A stretch of 64,000 nucleotides of DNA from Streptomyces sp. ITFR-16 (GCF_031844705.1 NZ_CP134609.1:6262001-6326000); one strand, 5' to 3'. Counted from the stretch's first letter, positions 1 through 9,349 are shown. Numbers and translations: made by a program. Notes: a model not told the origin generated them from the sequence alone.

Positions 1-1
1 C

Positions 2-118
2 GTCTGGAGCGCGCAGTACGCCGGGGTGACCCCCCAGCAGGTGATGCTGCGGACCCTGCCGTATGTCTGGGCCGTCGCCCTGGGCGGATTCTGCGTGACC
101 GCCGCCAGTTATCTGTGA
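2..118 (+). CDS. C-terminal fragment of a membrane protein, probably a transporter
   Basis: Only the last 38 residues are inside the window, ending at the TGA at 116-118. The segment is hydrophobic near its end (LPYVWAVALGGFCVTAASYL), which looks like the last transmembrane helix of a multi-pass permease. The family cannot be named from so little. The next gene begins 63 bp downstream on the same strand, so the transporter and the exported beta-propeller protein may be co-transcribed. Confidence 0.55.
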   Translation, partial: VWSAQYAGVTPQQVMLRTLPYVWAVALGGFCVTAASYL

Positions 119-181
119 CCTCTCACGCCGGTCACCCCCACCCCAGTCATCTGTGATCGCTCACTCGGGACGGAGCACGAC

Positions 182-1225
182 ATGACACAGCACGACGACG
201 CGTACGGGACACACCACAGCGGCCCCCGGCAGCCGAGCCGCAGGATCTTCCTGCGGGGCGCGGTCGCCGGGGCCGCCGCCACCGCCGGGATCGTCGCCAC
301 CGGCGCCGCCGCGAGCAGCGCCGCGGCGGCCCCCGGCGGATTCCCCGACTACCGCTACACCAAGACGCTGCTGACGCCCTCGCGGCTGAAGTACAACCCG
401 ACCGGCGAGATCATCTTCCCGTGCATCCGGGGCGTCTACGACAAGCTGGCCGCTCCGCTGGGCCGTTACTACCTCTACTACGGCCCGCACGATGCCCCCG
501 GGGGGATCTGCCTGGCCTACGGCGACTCCCTGGAGGGGCCGTTCACCGAGTACCCGGCCAACCCCCTCGTCTCCAACAACTGGCAGCCGCACTACAAGGT
601 CAGCCATGTCGCCTCCCCGCACGTCCTGTGGAACGAGGACGTCAAGGAGCTCTGGCTCTACTTCCACGGCGAGAACGGCACGACCCGCCTGGCCCGTTCC
701 AAGGACGGCATCACCTTCACGTACGACAAGGTGGTGCTCACCACCGCGATGATGCCGGCGGGCAGCACCGAGACCTCGTACGCCCGCGTCTTCCGGCACG
801 ACCTGCCCGCGCGCGGCGCGCGCTACGTGATGCTGTTCATGCTCAACAACAGCTCCAACCACCGTGACATCGCCTGGGGATGGTCGAAGGACGGCCGCGA
901 CTGGACCTTCGCCCAGCAGCCGCTCGTACGCCACACCGACGTCGGTGCGGACAACATAGGCGGCCCGCACCTGCTGAGCCGGAACGGAAGCACGTACGTC
1001 GTCTACAACACCAACAAGGAGAGCGGCGGCAATCTGCTGATCACCGAGGTGGGCAACGACTTCTCCCGCCGCGACCACCTCGGCGTCTTCTACGACTCGG
1101 GCAGCGCCGCACCCGAGAACGGCCGCAGCGCCTCCCCGAGCTTCGGGACGGACCACGGGGTGCCGTACATGGTCTACGAGGCGGGCGAGCGGCTCCAGGG
1201 CTCGATCGCCGTCGCCCGCGGCTGA
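182..1225 (+). CDS. Tat-exported glycosyl hydrolase-like five-bladed beta-propeller protein
   Basis: The 347-residue product starts with a twin-arginine signal: SRRIFLRG at residues 19-26, then an Ala-rich hydrophobic stretch and a likely cleavage site near residue 50. The mature part has the repeated blade pattern of GH43/GH32-type propellers, with motifs such as GRYYLYYGPHD, SPHVLWNEDVKELWLYFHG, SKDGITF, WGWSKDGRDW and STYVVYNTNKESGG. It probably acts outside the cell on a glycan or glycoside, but the catalytic acid triad cannot be assigned by eye. The start fits a GGGACGGAGC ribosome-binding region. It lies just after a transporter end, which would suit a substrate-uptake pair. Confidence 0.7.
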   Translation: MTQHDDAYGTHHSGPRQPSRRIFLRGAVAGAAATAGIVATGAAASSAAAAPGGFPDYRYTKTLLTPSRLKYNPTGEIIFPCIRGVYDKLAAPLGRYYLYYGPHDAPGGICLAYGDSLEGPFTEYPANPLVSNNWQPHYKVSHVASPHVLWNEDVKELWLYFHGENGTTRLARSKDGITFTYDKVVLTTAMMPAGSTETSYARVFRHDLPARGARYVMLFMLNNSSNHRDIAWGWSKDGRDWTFAQQPLVRHTDVGADNIGGPHLLSRNGSTYVVYNTNKESGGNLLITEVGNDFSRRDHLGVFYDSGSAAPENGRSASPSFGTDHGVPYMVYEAGERLQGSIAVARG

Positions 1226-1233
1226 CAGAGAGA

Positions 1234-1279
1234 GGGCGGGGTGCGCCGGACCGGCGACGGACGGCGCACCCCACCGCCC
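1234..1279. terminator. Bidirectional hairpin terminator between convergent genes
   Basis: GGGGTGCGCC at 1238-1247 pairs perfectly with GGCGCACCCC at 1263-1272. The flanking GGGC/GCCC extends the stem across one bulged A. It sits between the stops of two convergent genes. Confidence 0.7.
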
Positions 1280-1290
1280 CCCCCGGGGAC

Positions 1291-2415
1291 TCAGACCATG
1301 TACTGCGGCGGCACGGCGGCCGCCTCGGCGAGGACCGGGCCCAGGTTCTCGGTGCGGATGCGGCGGTCCACGTAGAGCAGGCCCGTCACCAGGGGCGGGA
1401 AGATGGCCACGACCAGCTGGCCCACGAGCTGGCCGATCATCAGGGCCAGCACATAGCCGCTCATCGCGACCAGGATCGACGCCGGGTTCGGGTCGTCGCC
1501 CAGATTGGCCGAGCCGAGCATGCCGGAGAACATCCCGAGCAGCGAGAACGGCAGCTGGATCAGATAGCTCGCGACCCCGGCGATCATGCTGGCCAGCAGG
1601 GTGATCCCGAAGATCCGCCACCAGTCCCCGCGCACCAGCTGGGCGGAGCGGCGCATCGAGGCGATCGGCCCCTGGTTCTCGAAGACGGCCACCGAGGGGG
1701 CCAGGGCGAACTTCACCCAGAGCCAGATCCCGAGCGGTGCCGTGGCCAGCGCACCCAGCACGCCCACCACGGCCAGCACCGCGGAGCCCCCGCCGTCCAT
1801 CGCGAACAGGCCGATGATCAGGGCGACGAACCCGGCCCAGGCGAGCACGATCGGGATCATGGCGATCAGACAGGTCAGGAAGACCGCGCCGAACACCGCG
1901 GGCATCCGGCTCCAGGCCCGACGCCAGATGTCGGAGAAGGTGGTCGGCCGGCCGAGCACCGCCTCCTGGAGGACGGCGGGCACCGCCGCGTAGATGATGG
2001 CCGTCGCCACCACCATCGCGACCAGGCCGAGCAGCGCGACCAGGCCGAGGGCCACGAGCACCGCGGTCAGATCCTGCGACCTGGGGTCCTCGTCCGCGCG
2101 GAGCGCGAACAGCCGGTCCAGCGGGTCGGCGACGGCCGAGTACGCGATGGCCGCCGCCACGACCACCACGGCCAGCGCGCCGCCGTAGACGGCCGCCCCG
2201 ATGGCGAACAACTGCTTGCCGTAACGGCCGATGGTGGCGAACGAGCCGCCGAATATGTCCCCGAGCCTCAACGGCCCCAGGGGTATCACCCCGGGCTTCG
2301 GCGGCATCCAGCCACCGCCCCAGCCACCCCACCCGGGAGGCCCAGGCGGTCCTGGAGGTCCCCCGTACGGCGTGCCCCCCTGGGCACCGCCGCCCCACCC
2401 TGCGTCCTGCGCCAC
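1291..2415 (-). CDS. Multi-pass membrane protein with Gly/Pro-rich N-terminus
   Basis: 374 residues. The start is the GTG at 2413-2415 (VAQDAGWGGG), preceded by GGAG at a good distance; the longer reading frame upstream is unlikely to be translated. After a Pro/Gly/Trp-rich cytoplasmic tail of about 55 residues, the conserved part begins at GPLRLGDIFGGSFATIGRYGKQ and contains about six hydrophobic helices. This layout matches actinobacterial proteins annotated as glycerophosphoryl diester phosphodiesterase membrane-domain-like. No catalytic phosphodiesterase domain is present. The function is unknown, and a role in the membrane or envelope is only inferred. Confidence 0.7.
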   Translation of the reverse strand: MAQDAGWGGGAQGGTPYGGPPGPPGPPGWGGWGGGWMPPKPGVIPLGPLRLGDIFGGSFATIGRYGKQLFAIGAAVYGGALAVVVVAAAIAYSAVADPLDRLFALRADEDPRSQDLTAVLVALGLVALLGLVAMVVATAIIYAAVPAVLQEAVLGRPTTFSDIWRRAWSRMPAVFGAVFLTCLIAMIPIVLAWAGFVALIIGLFAMDGGGSAVLAVVGVLGALATAPLGIWLWVKFALAPSVAVFENQGPIASMRRSAQLVRGDWWRIFGITLLASMIAGVASYLIQLPFSLLGMFSGMLGSANLGDDPNPASILVAMSGYVLALMIGQLVGQLVVAIFPPLVTGLLYVDRRIRTENLGPVLAEAAAVPPQYMV

Positions 2416-2524
2416 TGCTGCTCCGTCGGTCAGTCGATCATGTGTCCGGACGGACCACGGTAGCGTCCCGCCGGTCCCGCCATTCCGGGGCGGACGGCAA
2501 CCGCCGTTGCGTACACTCGTACAC

Positions 2525-2845
2525 ATGGGATACGGACTGCTCGCCGCGGCCATAGCGGCGGAGGTGGCCGGGACGACGGCCATGAAGTACAGCGAGGGGT
2601 TCACCCGCCTCTGGCCCTCGCTGATCACCGTCGTCGGCTATCTGCTGGCCTTCTCGCTGCTCGCCCAGACGCTCAAGACCCTGTCCATGGGCACGGCCTA
2701 CGCGATCTGGGCGGGGACCGGAACCGCAGCCGTCGCCTTCATCGGCATGCTGTTCATGGGGGAGTCCGGCAGCCTGCTCAAGCTGGCCGGAATCGTCCTG
2801 GTCATCGCCGGTGTGGTGGTGCTGAACCTGGGCGGTGCGCACTGA
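2525..2845 (+). CDS. Small multidrug resistance (SMR) family efflux protein
   Basis: A 106-residue protein of normal SMR length with four predicted helices. The conserved glutamate lies in the first helix (AAAIAAEVAGTTAMKYSEGF), and the typical GTAYAIWAGTGTA motif marks helix 3. SMR proteins (EmrE/QacE/SugE type) form dimers that export cationic compounds or guanidinium by proton exchange. Whether this is a drug pump or a guanidinium exporter is not clear from sequence. Its TGA overlaps by one base with the ATG of the following TetR gene, so the pump and regulator are translationally coupled. Confidence 0.9.
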   Translation: MGYGLLAAAIAAEVAGTTAMKYSEGFTRLWPSLITVVGYLLAFSLLAQTLKTLSMGTAYAIWAGTGTAAVAFIGMLFMGESGSLLKLAGIVLVIAGVVVLNLGGAH

Positions 2846-3381
2846 TGGCCCGGCGGTACGACCCCGAGCGGCGCGCCCGGATCATCGACGCGGCGATCCG
2901 GGTGGTCGGCGCCCGGGGGATCGCCGGGCTCAGCCACCGCTCCGTCGCCGCCGAGGCCGATGTGCCGCTCGGCTCGACGACCTACCACTTCGCCTCGCTG
3001 GACGAGCTGCTGACCGCCGCCCTGCGCCGCTCCAACGAGAACTTCGCCGGGCTCATGCGCGAGAGCCGGGCCCTTGCCGACCCGGCCGCCGACCTCGCCG
3101 CCGAACTCGCCCGGCTGCTCGGGGAGTTCTTCGGCGGCGGCCGGGGCCGGGCGGAGCTGGAGTACGAGCTCTACCTCGCCGCGCTGCGCCGGCCCGCGCT
3201 GCGCCCGGTCGCCGCCGAGTGGACCGACGCCACGGCCGCCCTGCTGGAACCCCGCACCGATCCGGCCACCGCCCGCGCCCTGGTGGCGCTGATGGACGGC
3301 ATCTGCCTCCAAGCGCTGCTCACCGGCGGGGAGTACGACGAGGCCTACGCCCGCGAGATGCTGGGGCGCATCACCGGCTGA
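2845..3381 (+). CDS. TetR family transcriptional regulator
   Basis: 178 residues. The N-terminal helix-turn-helix is clear: ERRARIIDAAIRVVGARGIAGLSHRSVAAEADVPLGSTTYHF in sense, with the recognition helix around residues 35-47. The C-terminal half is a helical ligand-binding domain. It directly follows and overlaps the SMR pump gene, so it probably represses the pump operon in response to a substrate. Its 3' end overlaps by 11 bp with the convergent HxlR-peroxiredoxin gene. Confidence 0.9.
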   Translation: MARRYDPERRARIIDAAIRVVGARGIAGLSHRSVAAEADVPLGSTTYHFASLDELLTAALRRSNENFAGLMRESRALADPAADLAAELARLLGEFFGGGRGRAELEYELYLAALRRPALRPVAAEWTDATAALLEPRTDPATARALVALMDGICLQALLTGGEYDEAYAREMLGRITG

Positions 3382-4249
3382 CGCCCCGGACCGCTGCCAG
3401 GGCCGTCCGTACGCTCTCCTCGATGTCGGTGACCGGGTACAGCGCCTCGCGGACCACCCGGTCCCGGTCCACCACCAGGGTCAGCCGCTTCAGCCGGCTG
3501 ACGCCCGCCGCGCGGAACGTGGGCAGGCGCAGGGCGGCGGTCAGTTCGAGGCCGGCGTCCGACAGGAGCGGGAAGCGCAGCCGCTCCGCCTCCGCGAACG
3601 CCAGCTGCTCGTCGGGGCGCTGGGTGGAGATGCCGTGCACGGTGGCCCCGGCCGCGGTGAACTCGGCCAACTGGTCGCGGTAGGTGCACGATTCGAGGGT
3701 GCATCCCCGGGCGCCGGGGATGCCGGACCAGCCCGGCGGATAGGACTCCTGGCGGGCGTAGGCGCCCGGGAAGAAGTACAGGACGGTGTACGGCGTGGCC
3801 GCCACCGGGTCCTGCCGCCCGCCGGTGTGCCCCGGCAGGCTCAGCTCCGGCACCTCGGTGCCCACCAGCGCGTGCACCCGCGCGGCCTCCCGAGAGGACT
3901 CCTCCGTGGTCGCCATGGTCGCTCCGTCTCCCGTCACCCAGGCATCGCCCCAGTCCTGGAGCGCGATCAGTACCGGCAGCAGGGCGCGGCCGCGCGGCGT
4001 CAGCCGGTACTCGTACCGGGCGGGCCGGTCCTGGTAGGGCTCGCGGGAGAGCACTCCCGCGTCGACCAGCAGCCGCAGCCGCTCGGTGAGCACCTTGCGG
4101 GACACGCCCAGTTCGTGCTGGAGCGCGTCGAACCGGTGCACCCCGCGTGCCGTGTCCCGCACGATCAGCAGCGTCCACCAGTCGCCGACCACGTCGAGCG
4201 CCTGGGCGATCGCGCAGTCCGCGTCCGCCAGGCTGCCGCGCTGGGCCAT
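3371..4249 (-). CDS. HxlR-type winged-helix regulator fused to a PrxQ/BCP-like peroxiredoxin
   Basis: 292 residues; ATG at 4247-4249 with GGAGGAGG upstream. Residues 8-105 are an HxlR domain (DCAIAQALDVVGDWWTLLIV, then LGVSRKVLTERLRLL) with the conserved N-terminal Cys12 that senses oxidants in some HxlR proteins. Residues 127-290 are a thioredoxin-fold peroxiredoxin with Cys183 and Cys188 in GCTLESC. This spacing is that of PrxQ/BCP, where peroxidatic and resolving cysteines share a helix. One polypeptide thus seems to combine DNA binding and peroxide chemistry. It is divergent from an MFS transporter whose promoter carries a palindrome. Confidence 0.82.
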   Translation of the reverse strand: MAQRGSLADADCAIAQALDVVGDWWTLLIVRDTARGVHRFDALQHELGVSRKVLTERLRLLVDAGVLSREPYQDRPARYEYRLTPRGRALLPVLIALQDWGDAWVTGDGATMATTEESSREAARVHALVGTEVPELSLPGHTGGRQDPVAATPYTVLYFFPGAYARQESYPPGWSGIPGARGCTLESCTYRDQLAEFTAAGATVHGISTQRPDEQLAFAEAERLRFPLLSDAGLELTAALRLPTFRAAGVSRLKRLTLVVDRDRVVREALYPVTDIEESVRTALAAVRGVSR

Positions 4250-4313
4250 GGGGCCTCCTCCGTCAGGGTGTGACGGCCATTGAACTGCATCCGGTGAACC
4301 GCGTCCGTCCGCG

Positions 4314-4342
4314 TTGACCTGAGCAGAGCATGCTGCCATAGT
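4314..4342 (+). promoter_or_regulatory. Sigma-70-like promoter of the MFS transporter gene
   Basis: TTGACC at 4314-4319 and CATAGT at 4337-4342 are separated by exactly 17 bp. The predicted transcription start near 4349 falls inside the palindrome at 4344-4360. Confidence 0.6.
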
Positions 4343-4343
4343 C

Positions 4344-4360
4344 AGTTCCCAAAGGGAACT
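4344..4360. promoter_or_regulatory. Perfect 17-bp palindrome, candidate operator of the HxlR-peroxiredoxin protein
   Basis: AGTTCCC-AAA-GGGAACT is a perfect inverted repeat placed on the predicted transcription start of the MFS gene. It lies in the intergenic region divergent from the HxlR-type gene. That position suits repression of the transporter and possibly autoregulation. The link to this regulator is inferred from position only. Confidence 0.6.
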
Positions 4361-4378
4361 CACGGGGGGGATGTTCGG

Positions 4379-5641
4379 GTGGAGATGCTGCGGGGTGTCC
4401 CGCGCACGGTGCGGCTGCTGGCGTTCGGAGCCTTCTTCAACGGCGTGGTGAGCTTCACCTTCGTCTATCTCTTCGTCTGTCTGACGGGCCCGCGCGGGCT
4501 CTCCGTCGCCCAGGCCGGGGTGCTCACGGGCATCGGCGGCATCGGGCTGGTCGCGGGCAACTTCACCGGCGGCTGGTTCGGCGACCGCTACGGGCACCGC
4601 CGGATGCTGCTGCTCGGCGCCTGTGTGAGCGGGGCCGTGCTCATCGCCCTGCCCCTGCTGCCGCTCGCCGTGCTGTACGGCGTGCTGCCGCTCGCCGAGT
4701 ACGCGACCGGGGTCGTGCGCGCCGCCAACTCCGCGCTGGTCGCCGTCTCCGTGCCCGAGGGCTCCAGGCGCCAGAGCTTCGCCCTCACCCGCTTCGCCGG
4801 CAACGGCGGCTTCACCGTCGGGCCGCCCGTCGGCGCGCTGATCGCGGCGCACTACTCCTACGACTGGCTGTTCCTGATCGACGGGATGGGCACCCTGCTG
4901 TTCGCCGGGTACGCGGCCCGGATCCTGCCGGCCCGCGGCACCGCGCACTCCCGCCCCGCGCAGCGCCCGGGCGGGCCGGGGCTGTGGAGCGAACTGCGGG
5001 CCAGGCCCGCCGTACCGGTGCTGCTCTCGGCCATCGTCTGCGCCGACACCGTCTACCGCCAGCAGTACTCCACCCTCCCCGTCTTCCTCGCCGACCACGG
5101 ACACGGCACCTCGTTCTACGGCTGGCTGATCGGGCTCAACGGAGCGGTCATCCTGTGCCTCGAACTGCCCGCAGCCCACGCGCTGCGCAAGCGGGCGCCG
5201 CTGAGCATCGTCGGCACGGGGCTGCTGCTGGTCGGGGCCGGGTACGCGCTGCTGGGCGCGGGCGCCGGCACGGTGCTCGCCGTCTCGATGATGTGCTCGC
5301 TCAGCCTGGGCGAGATCCTGTACAAGACCCCGGCCACGGCCTATGTCGCCGACCAGGCGCCCGTCCACGCCCAGGGCCGGTTCCAGAGCCTGTACGCGGG
5401 CGCCTCGATCAGCGGACAGGTGCTCGCGCCCCCGCTGGGCGGCGCGCTCTACAGCGCCGCGCCCGCCCTGCTCTGGCCCGCCTGCGCGGTCCTGGCCTGC
5501 GGTGCGGGCGGGGCGGTCCTGGCCGCCCGGCGCCTCGGCCCGTCCCCGTCCGGCTCCCGCTCCCGGCCGGTCCTGCGGCACCCGGTGCCGCGACGCCCGG
5601 ACGCTGAGACCGGTTCGCCGGGGCGGCCCCCGGCCGGTTAG
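4379..5641 (+). CDS. MFS transporter
   Basis: 420 residues with about twelve hydrophobic segments. The loop 2-3 signature of major facilitator proteins is present as [17 protein letters not shown]. The GTG at 4379 is eight bases after a run of seven G and is preferred; the ATG at 4385 is an alternative. The substrate is unknown. The divergent redox-type regulator and the operator-like palindrome over its promoter suggest induction by an oxidant or an electrophilic compound. The last 40 residues are Pro/Arg-rich and cytoplasmic. dapD starts ten bases after the stop. Confidence 0.85.
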   Translation: MEMLRGVPRTVRLLAFGAFFNGVVSFTFVYLFVCLTGPRGLSVAQAGVLTGIGGIGLVAGNFTGGWFGDRYGHRRMLLLGACVSGAVLIALPLLPLAVLYGVLPLAEYATGVVRAANSALVAVSVPEGSRRQSFALTRFAGNGGFTVGPPVGALIAAHYSYDWLFLIDGMGTLLFAGYAARILPARGTAHSRPAQRPGGPGLWSELRARPAVPVLLSAIVCADTVYRQQYSTLPVFLADHGHGTSFYGWLIGLNGAVILCLELPAAHALRKRAPLSIVGTGLLLVGAGYALLGAGAGTVLAVSMMCSLSLGEILYKTPATAYVADQAPVHAQGRFQSLYAGASISGQVLAPPLGGALYSAAPALLWPACAVLACGAGGAVLAARRLGPSPSGSRSRPVLRHPVPRRPDAETGSPGRPPAG

Positions 5642-5651
5642 GTTTCTGTCC

Positions 5652-6641
5652 ATGACCGACACGACTTCCACCCGCACCACCGGCGCCGTCGCCGCCGGCC
5701 TCGCCACCATCGCCGGCGACGGATCCGTTCTCGACACCTGGTTCCCCGCGCCCGAGCTCACCGCCGAGCCCGGACCGGCCGGAACCGAGCGGCTCACCCC
5801 CGACCGGGCCGTCAACCTGCTCGGCGAGGGCGCCGCCAAGGCCATCGGCGTGGACGCACGCCGCGGGGTCGAGGTCGTCGCCGTGCGTACGGTCATCGCC
5901 TCGCTCGACGACAAGCCGCTCGACGCCCACGACGCGTACCTGCGGCTGCACCTGCTCTCGCACCGTCTCGTCCGGCCGCACGGGCAGAACCTGGACGGGC
6001 TCTTCGGCCTCCTCACCAACGTGGCCTGGACCTCGCTCGGCCCGGTCGCCGTCGACGACCTGGAGAAGGTGCGGCTCAACGCTCGCGCCGAGGGCCTGCA
6101 CCTCCAGGTGACCTCGGTCGACAAGTTCCCGCGCATGACGGACTACGTCGCCCCGAAGGGCGTCCGGATCGCCGACGCCGACCGGGTGCGGCTCGGTGCG
6201 CATCTCGCCTCCGGCACCACCGTCATGCACGAGGGCTTCGTCAACTTCAACGCCGGCACGCTCGGCACGTCGATGGTCGAGGGCCGGATCTCCGCCGGTG
6301 TCGTCGTCGGCGACGGCTCCGACATCGGCGGCGGCGCCTCCACCATGGGCACGCTGTCCGGCGGCGGCAAGGAGCGCATCGTGATCGGTGAGCGCTGCCT
6401 CGTCGGCGCGGAGGCCGGGGTCGGGATCGCGCTCGGCGACGAATGCGTCGTCGAGGCCGGTCTGTACGTCACCGCGGGCACCCGTGTCACCCTGCCCGAC
6501 GGCCAGGTCGTCAAGGCGCGCGAGCTCTCCGGCGCCTCGAACATCCTCTTCCGCCGCAACTCGGTGACCGGAACCGTCGAGGCCCGCCCGAACAACGCGG
6601 TCTGGGACGGCCTCAACGACGTCCTGCACAGCAACGACTAA
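5652..6641 (+). CDS. dapD: 2,3,4,5-tetrahydropyridine-2,6-dicarboxylate N-succinyltransferase
   Basis: 329 residues, full length for the actinobacterial DapD type. It succinylates tetrahydrodipicolinate in the succinylase branch of lysine and meso/LL-diaminopimelate synthesis in the cytoplasm. The C-terminal half shows left-handed beta-helix hexapeptide repeats ([58 protein letters not shown]). The start ATG is ten bases after the MFS stop. It is convergent with the dapA-like gene, and the two stop codons overlap by a few bases. Confidence 0.93.
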   Translation: MTDTTSTRTTGAVAAGLATIAGDGSVLDTWFPAPELTAEPGPAGTERLTPDRAVNLLGEGAAKAIGVDARRGVEVVAVRTVIASLDDKPLDAHDAYLRLHLLSHRLVRPHGQNLDGLFGLLTNVAWTSLGPVAVDDLEKVRLNARAEGLHLQVTSVDKFPRMTDYVAPKGVRIADADRVRLGAHLASGTTVMHEGFVNFNAGTLGTSMVEGRISAGVVVGDGSDIGGGASTMGTLSGGGKERIVIGERCLVGAEAGVGIALGDECVVEAGLYVTAGTRVTLPDGQVVKARELSGASNILFRRNSVTGTVEARPNNAVWDGLNDVLHSND

Positions 6642-7558
6642 GCGGCGGCGAGCAGTCGCCCGTACGCCTCGCGCAGCCCGTCGGTCGCCCCGCGTCCGGC
6701 GGGCCGCAGCGGTTCCCGGACCGGGCCCGCGGCCAGCAGCGCCTTCGCCGTCACCGTGCCGGGCAGCCCGGACGCCATCATCAGCTCGACCAGCGCGGCG
6801 AGCAGCCCGTTCAGCCGCTGCGCCTCCCCGGTGTCCCCGGCGTCGAACGCGTCCAGCACGGACCGCAGCTGACGGGGCGCCACATTGGCGACCGTGCTGA
6901 CATAGCCGGCCCCGCCCACCGCGTACAGCGGCAGATTCAGCTCCTCGCAGCCCGAGTAGTACGCCAGCGCGGTCGCCGCGATCACCTTGGTCGCGCCCAG
7001 CAGATCCTGCGAGCAGTCCTTCACCGCCACGACGCGCGGGTGCTCCGCCAGCCGCAGCAGGGTCTCCGGCTCGATACGGGTGCCGGTGCGCCCCGGGATG
7101 TCGTACAGCATCAGCGGGAGGCCCGACGCGTCGGCCACCCGGCGGAAGTGCGCCTCCACGGCGTCCTGCGGCGGCCGGCTGTAGTACGGGGTCACTACCA
7201 GGAGGCCGTCGGCGCCGGCCCGCTCGGCCTGCCGGGCCAGTTCCACCGTGTGCCGGGTGTCCGAGGTGCCGATGCCCGCCACCACCGGCACGTCCGCGCC
7301 GACCGCCTCCCGCACCGCGCGCAGCAGCGCCGCCTTCTCCGCGTCCGAGGTCGTCGGGGACTCGCCGGTGGTGCCGCTGAGCACCAGACCGTCGCAGCCG
7401 TCAGCGACCAGGGCCGCGGCGTGCCGGGCCGCCGCGTCCGGATCGAGGGCTCCGCCGGCGGTGAACGGGGTGATCATCGCGCAGAGGGCGCGGCCGAAGG
7501 GGCGCGGGCGCGAGGGTGCGGGAGGCGTCATGTCCGCAGTGTCGGCCCGCCGGACCAT
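6638..7558 (-). CDS. dapA: 4-hydroxy-tetrahydrodipicolinate synthase
   Basis: 306 residues from the ATG at 7556-7558; an internal ATG at 7531 is a possible shorter start. DapA condenses pyruvate with aspartate semialdehyde. Family marks are [26 protein letters not shown] and the Schiff-base lysine in VVAVKDCS (about residue 180). It lies next to dapD but on the opposite strand, so the pair is not one operon. It is one of three proteins of the DapA/N-acetylneuraminate lyase superfamily in this window. A different aldolase in this superfamily cannot be excluded, but the active-site pattern fits DapA best. Confidence 0.85.
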   Translation of the reverse strand: MVRRADTADMTPPAPSRPRPFGRALCAMITPFTAGGALDPDAAARHAAALVADGCDGLVLSGTTGESPTTSDAEKAALLRAVREAVGADVPVVAGIGTSDTRHTVELARQAERAGADGLLVVTPYYSRPPQDAVEAHFRRVADASGLPLMLYDIPGRTGTRIEPETLLRLAEHPRVVAVKDCSQDLLGATKVIAATALAYYSGCEELNLPLYAVGGAGYVSTVANVAPRQLRSVLDAFDAGDTGEAQRLNGLLAALVELMMASGLPGTVTAKALLAAGPVREPLRPAGRGATDGLREAYGRLLAAA

Positions 7559-7618
7559 GAAGGTCCACTTAGTTCTTCTCCGGGTGAAGGTGAAGAAACG
7601 CTCAAGGGTCCGCTGCGC

Positions 7619-8062
7619 TCAGAGGGTGAGCTTGAACCCTTCGTGGCTGGCGGCGAACCCCAGTGAGGCGTAGAAGCGGTGTGCGTCCTTCCGGCTCCGG
7701 TTGCTGGTCAGCTGCACCAGCGAGCAGCCCCGCAGCCGAGCCCGCTCGACGGCCCGCTCCATCAGCTGCCGCCCGAGCCCGCCGCCGCGCCGGTCCGCCC
7801 TGACCCGCACGGCCTCGATCAGGGCGCGCTCGGCCCCGTGCCTGCCGAGTCCGGGGATGTAGGTCGCCTGGAGGCAGCCCACCACCGTCCCGCCGTCCTC
7901 CAGCACCAGGATCTCGTTGCGGGCATCGGCCGTGATGTCGGCGAACGCCTTCTCGTAGGCCTCGTCCACGACGACCGACGCGGGGTCCACCACCGCGTCC
8001 TCGTCGGCGAGCAGGGCGAGCACGGCGGACAGGTCGGGGCGGGTCGCGGTACGCAGCTGCAC
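7619..8062 (-). CDS. GNAT family N-acetyltransferase
   Basis: 147 residues from a GTG at 8060-8062 (VQLRTATRPDLSAVL). The acetyl-CoA binding motif A is clear: VRVRADRRGGGLGRQLMERAVERARLRGC, followed by DAHRFYASLGF of motif B. The substrate is unknown. Thirty-two bases separate it from the femX-like gene upstream on the same strand, so the two are probably co-transcribed. The ribosome-binding site is weak, and start choice rests on the domain boundary. Confidence 0.8.
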   Translation of the reverse strand: MQLRTATRPDLSAVLALLADEDAVVDPASVVVDEAYEKAFADITADARNEILVLEDGGTVVGCLQATYIPGLGRHGAERALIEAVRVRADRRGGGLGRQLMERAVERARLRGCSLVQLTSNRSRKDAHRFYASLGFAASHEGFKLTL

Positions 8063-8094
8063 GCCCGGGATTCTGGCACGGCCGCCCCGGGGCG

Positions 8095-9213
8095 TCAGCG
8101 GCGGGCCATGTACAGGCTGAACGCCTTGTGCAGCAGCTTGCTGACCGGGAAGTCCCACTCGCCGACGTACTCGGCGGCACGGCCGCCCGTACCGGCCTTG
8201 AAGCGCAGCAGGCCCACCAGATGGCTGCTCTCGTCGAGGGTGTCGGTGATGCCGCGCAGGTCGTAGACGTCGGCGCCCCGTTCGTGCGCGTCGCTCATCA
8301 TCCGCCACTGGACCGCGTTGCTCGGCTGCACCTCGCGCCGGCGGCTCGTGGAGGCGCCGTACGAGTACCAGACGTGGGTGCCGACCGTCAGCATCGTCGC
8401 CGCGGACAGGACCTCCCCGTCGTGGTGCGCCAGATACAGCCGCATCCGCTCCGGGTCCTCGGCGCGCAGCGCGGTCCACATCCGCTGGAAGTAGTCGAGC
8501 GGGCGGGCGATGAAGCGGTCGCGCTCGGCCGTCTCGCGGTACAGCCCGTAGAAGACCGGAAGGTCGTCGAGGCCGCCCTCGACGACCTTGACGCCCGCCT
8601 TCTCGGCCTTCTTGATGTTGCGCCGCCACTGCTGGTTCAGCCCGCCCCGGATCTCCTCCAGCGACCGCCCGGCGAACGGCACCTGGAAGACGTACCGGGG
8701 CTGGCCCGCGGCGAATCCGTCCGCGCCGCCGTCAGCGCTCCGCCGCCAGCCCAGCCGGTGCAGCTGCGCCACCAGCTCGGCGGCGCCCGGCTCGACCACG
8801 TCGGGCTCGACGTCACCCAGCCGGCGCGCGGCCGGATCGGGCACGGCGTCCTTGACCGTCTGCGCCTCCCACCGGCGCGCGATCACGGGCGGCCCCATCC
8901 GTACCGTGAACGCGCCCCGCTCCTTCACATGGAGCAGCAGCGGATCCAGCCAGGGCCGCAGATCGCCCTCGTGCCACGGGATGACCGGCCCCTCCGGCAG
9001 ATACGCCAGATACCGCTTGGCCCGGGGGATCGGGCGGTACAGCACCAGCGCGGCACCGACGATCCGCTCCCCGTCCAGCCAGCCGATGCTCTCCGCGCGC
9101 CAGTCGGGCTTCACCCCGCCCCACGACGGGACCTGCATATGGCTCACGGAACTCCGGCCGGCGACGAACGCCAGATGCTGTTCGCGTGTGATGCCCTCGA
9201 CCCGCAGCGACAT
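8095..9213 (-). CDS. FemX/FemAB-type peptidoglycan bridge-forming aminoacyltransferase
   Basis: 372 residues with two GNAT-like lobes separated by a predicted helical arm. Recognisable family segments are WRRNIKKAEKAGV, RFIARPLDYFQRMW, WYSYGAS and DVYDLRGI. FemX-type enzymes use aminoacyl-tRNA to add the first residue of the interpeptide bridge to lipid II; in Streptomyces the bridge is a single glycine. ATG at 9211-9213 has GGAG nine bases upstream. The gene is divergent from the monooxygenase-domain gene at 9350. Confidence 0.85.
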   Translation of the reverse strand: MSLRVEGITREQHLAFVAGRSSVSHMQVPSWGGVKPDWRAESIGWLDGERIVGAALVLYRPIPRAKRYLAYLPEGPVIPWHEGDLRPWLDPLLLHVKERGAFTVRMGPPVIARRWEAQTVKDAVPDPAARRLGDVEPDVVEPGAAELVAQLHRLGWRRSADGGADGFAAGQPRYVFQVPFAGRSLEEIRGGLNQQWRRNIKKAEKAGVKVVEGGLDDLPVFYGLYRETAERDRFIARPLDYFQRMWTALRAEDPERMRLYLAHHDGEVLSAATMLTVGTHVWYSYGASTSRRREVQPSNAVQWRMMSDAHERGADVYDLRGITDTLDESSHLVGLLRFKAGTGGRAAEYVGEWDFPVSKLLHKAFSLYMARR

Positions 9214-9349
9214 GCGGTACTCCGTTCCTTGTCCGTTTCGTCAGCCTAACGACGCAGGGCCGGGACGCAGTTGACCTCAAGCGCACTTGACGTATCAGGG
9301 TGGCCGTCATGGGGCGCACCGCACGGGAGCGCCCATGAGGGGAGCGGTC

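Noticed and set aside
3371-6136. A 921-codon minus-strand frame across the MFS and dapD genes
   Set aside because: The supported start is ATG 4249 with a good ribosome-binding site; the upstream part is antisense to MFS and dapD.
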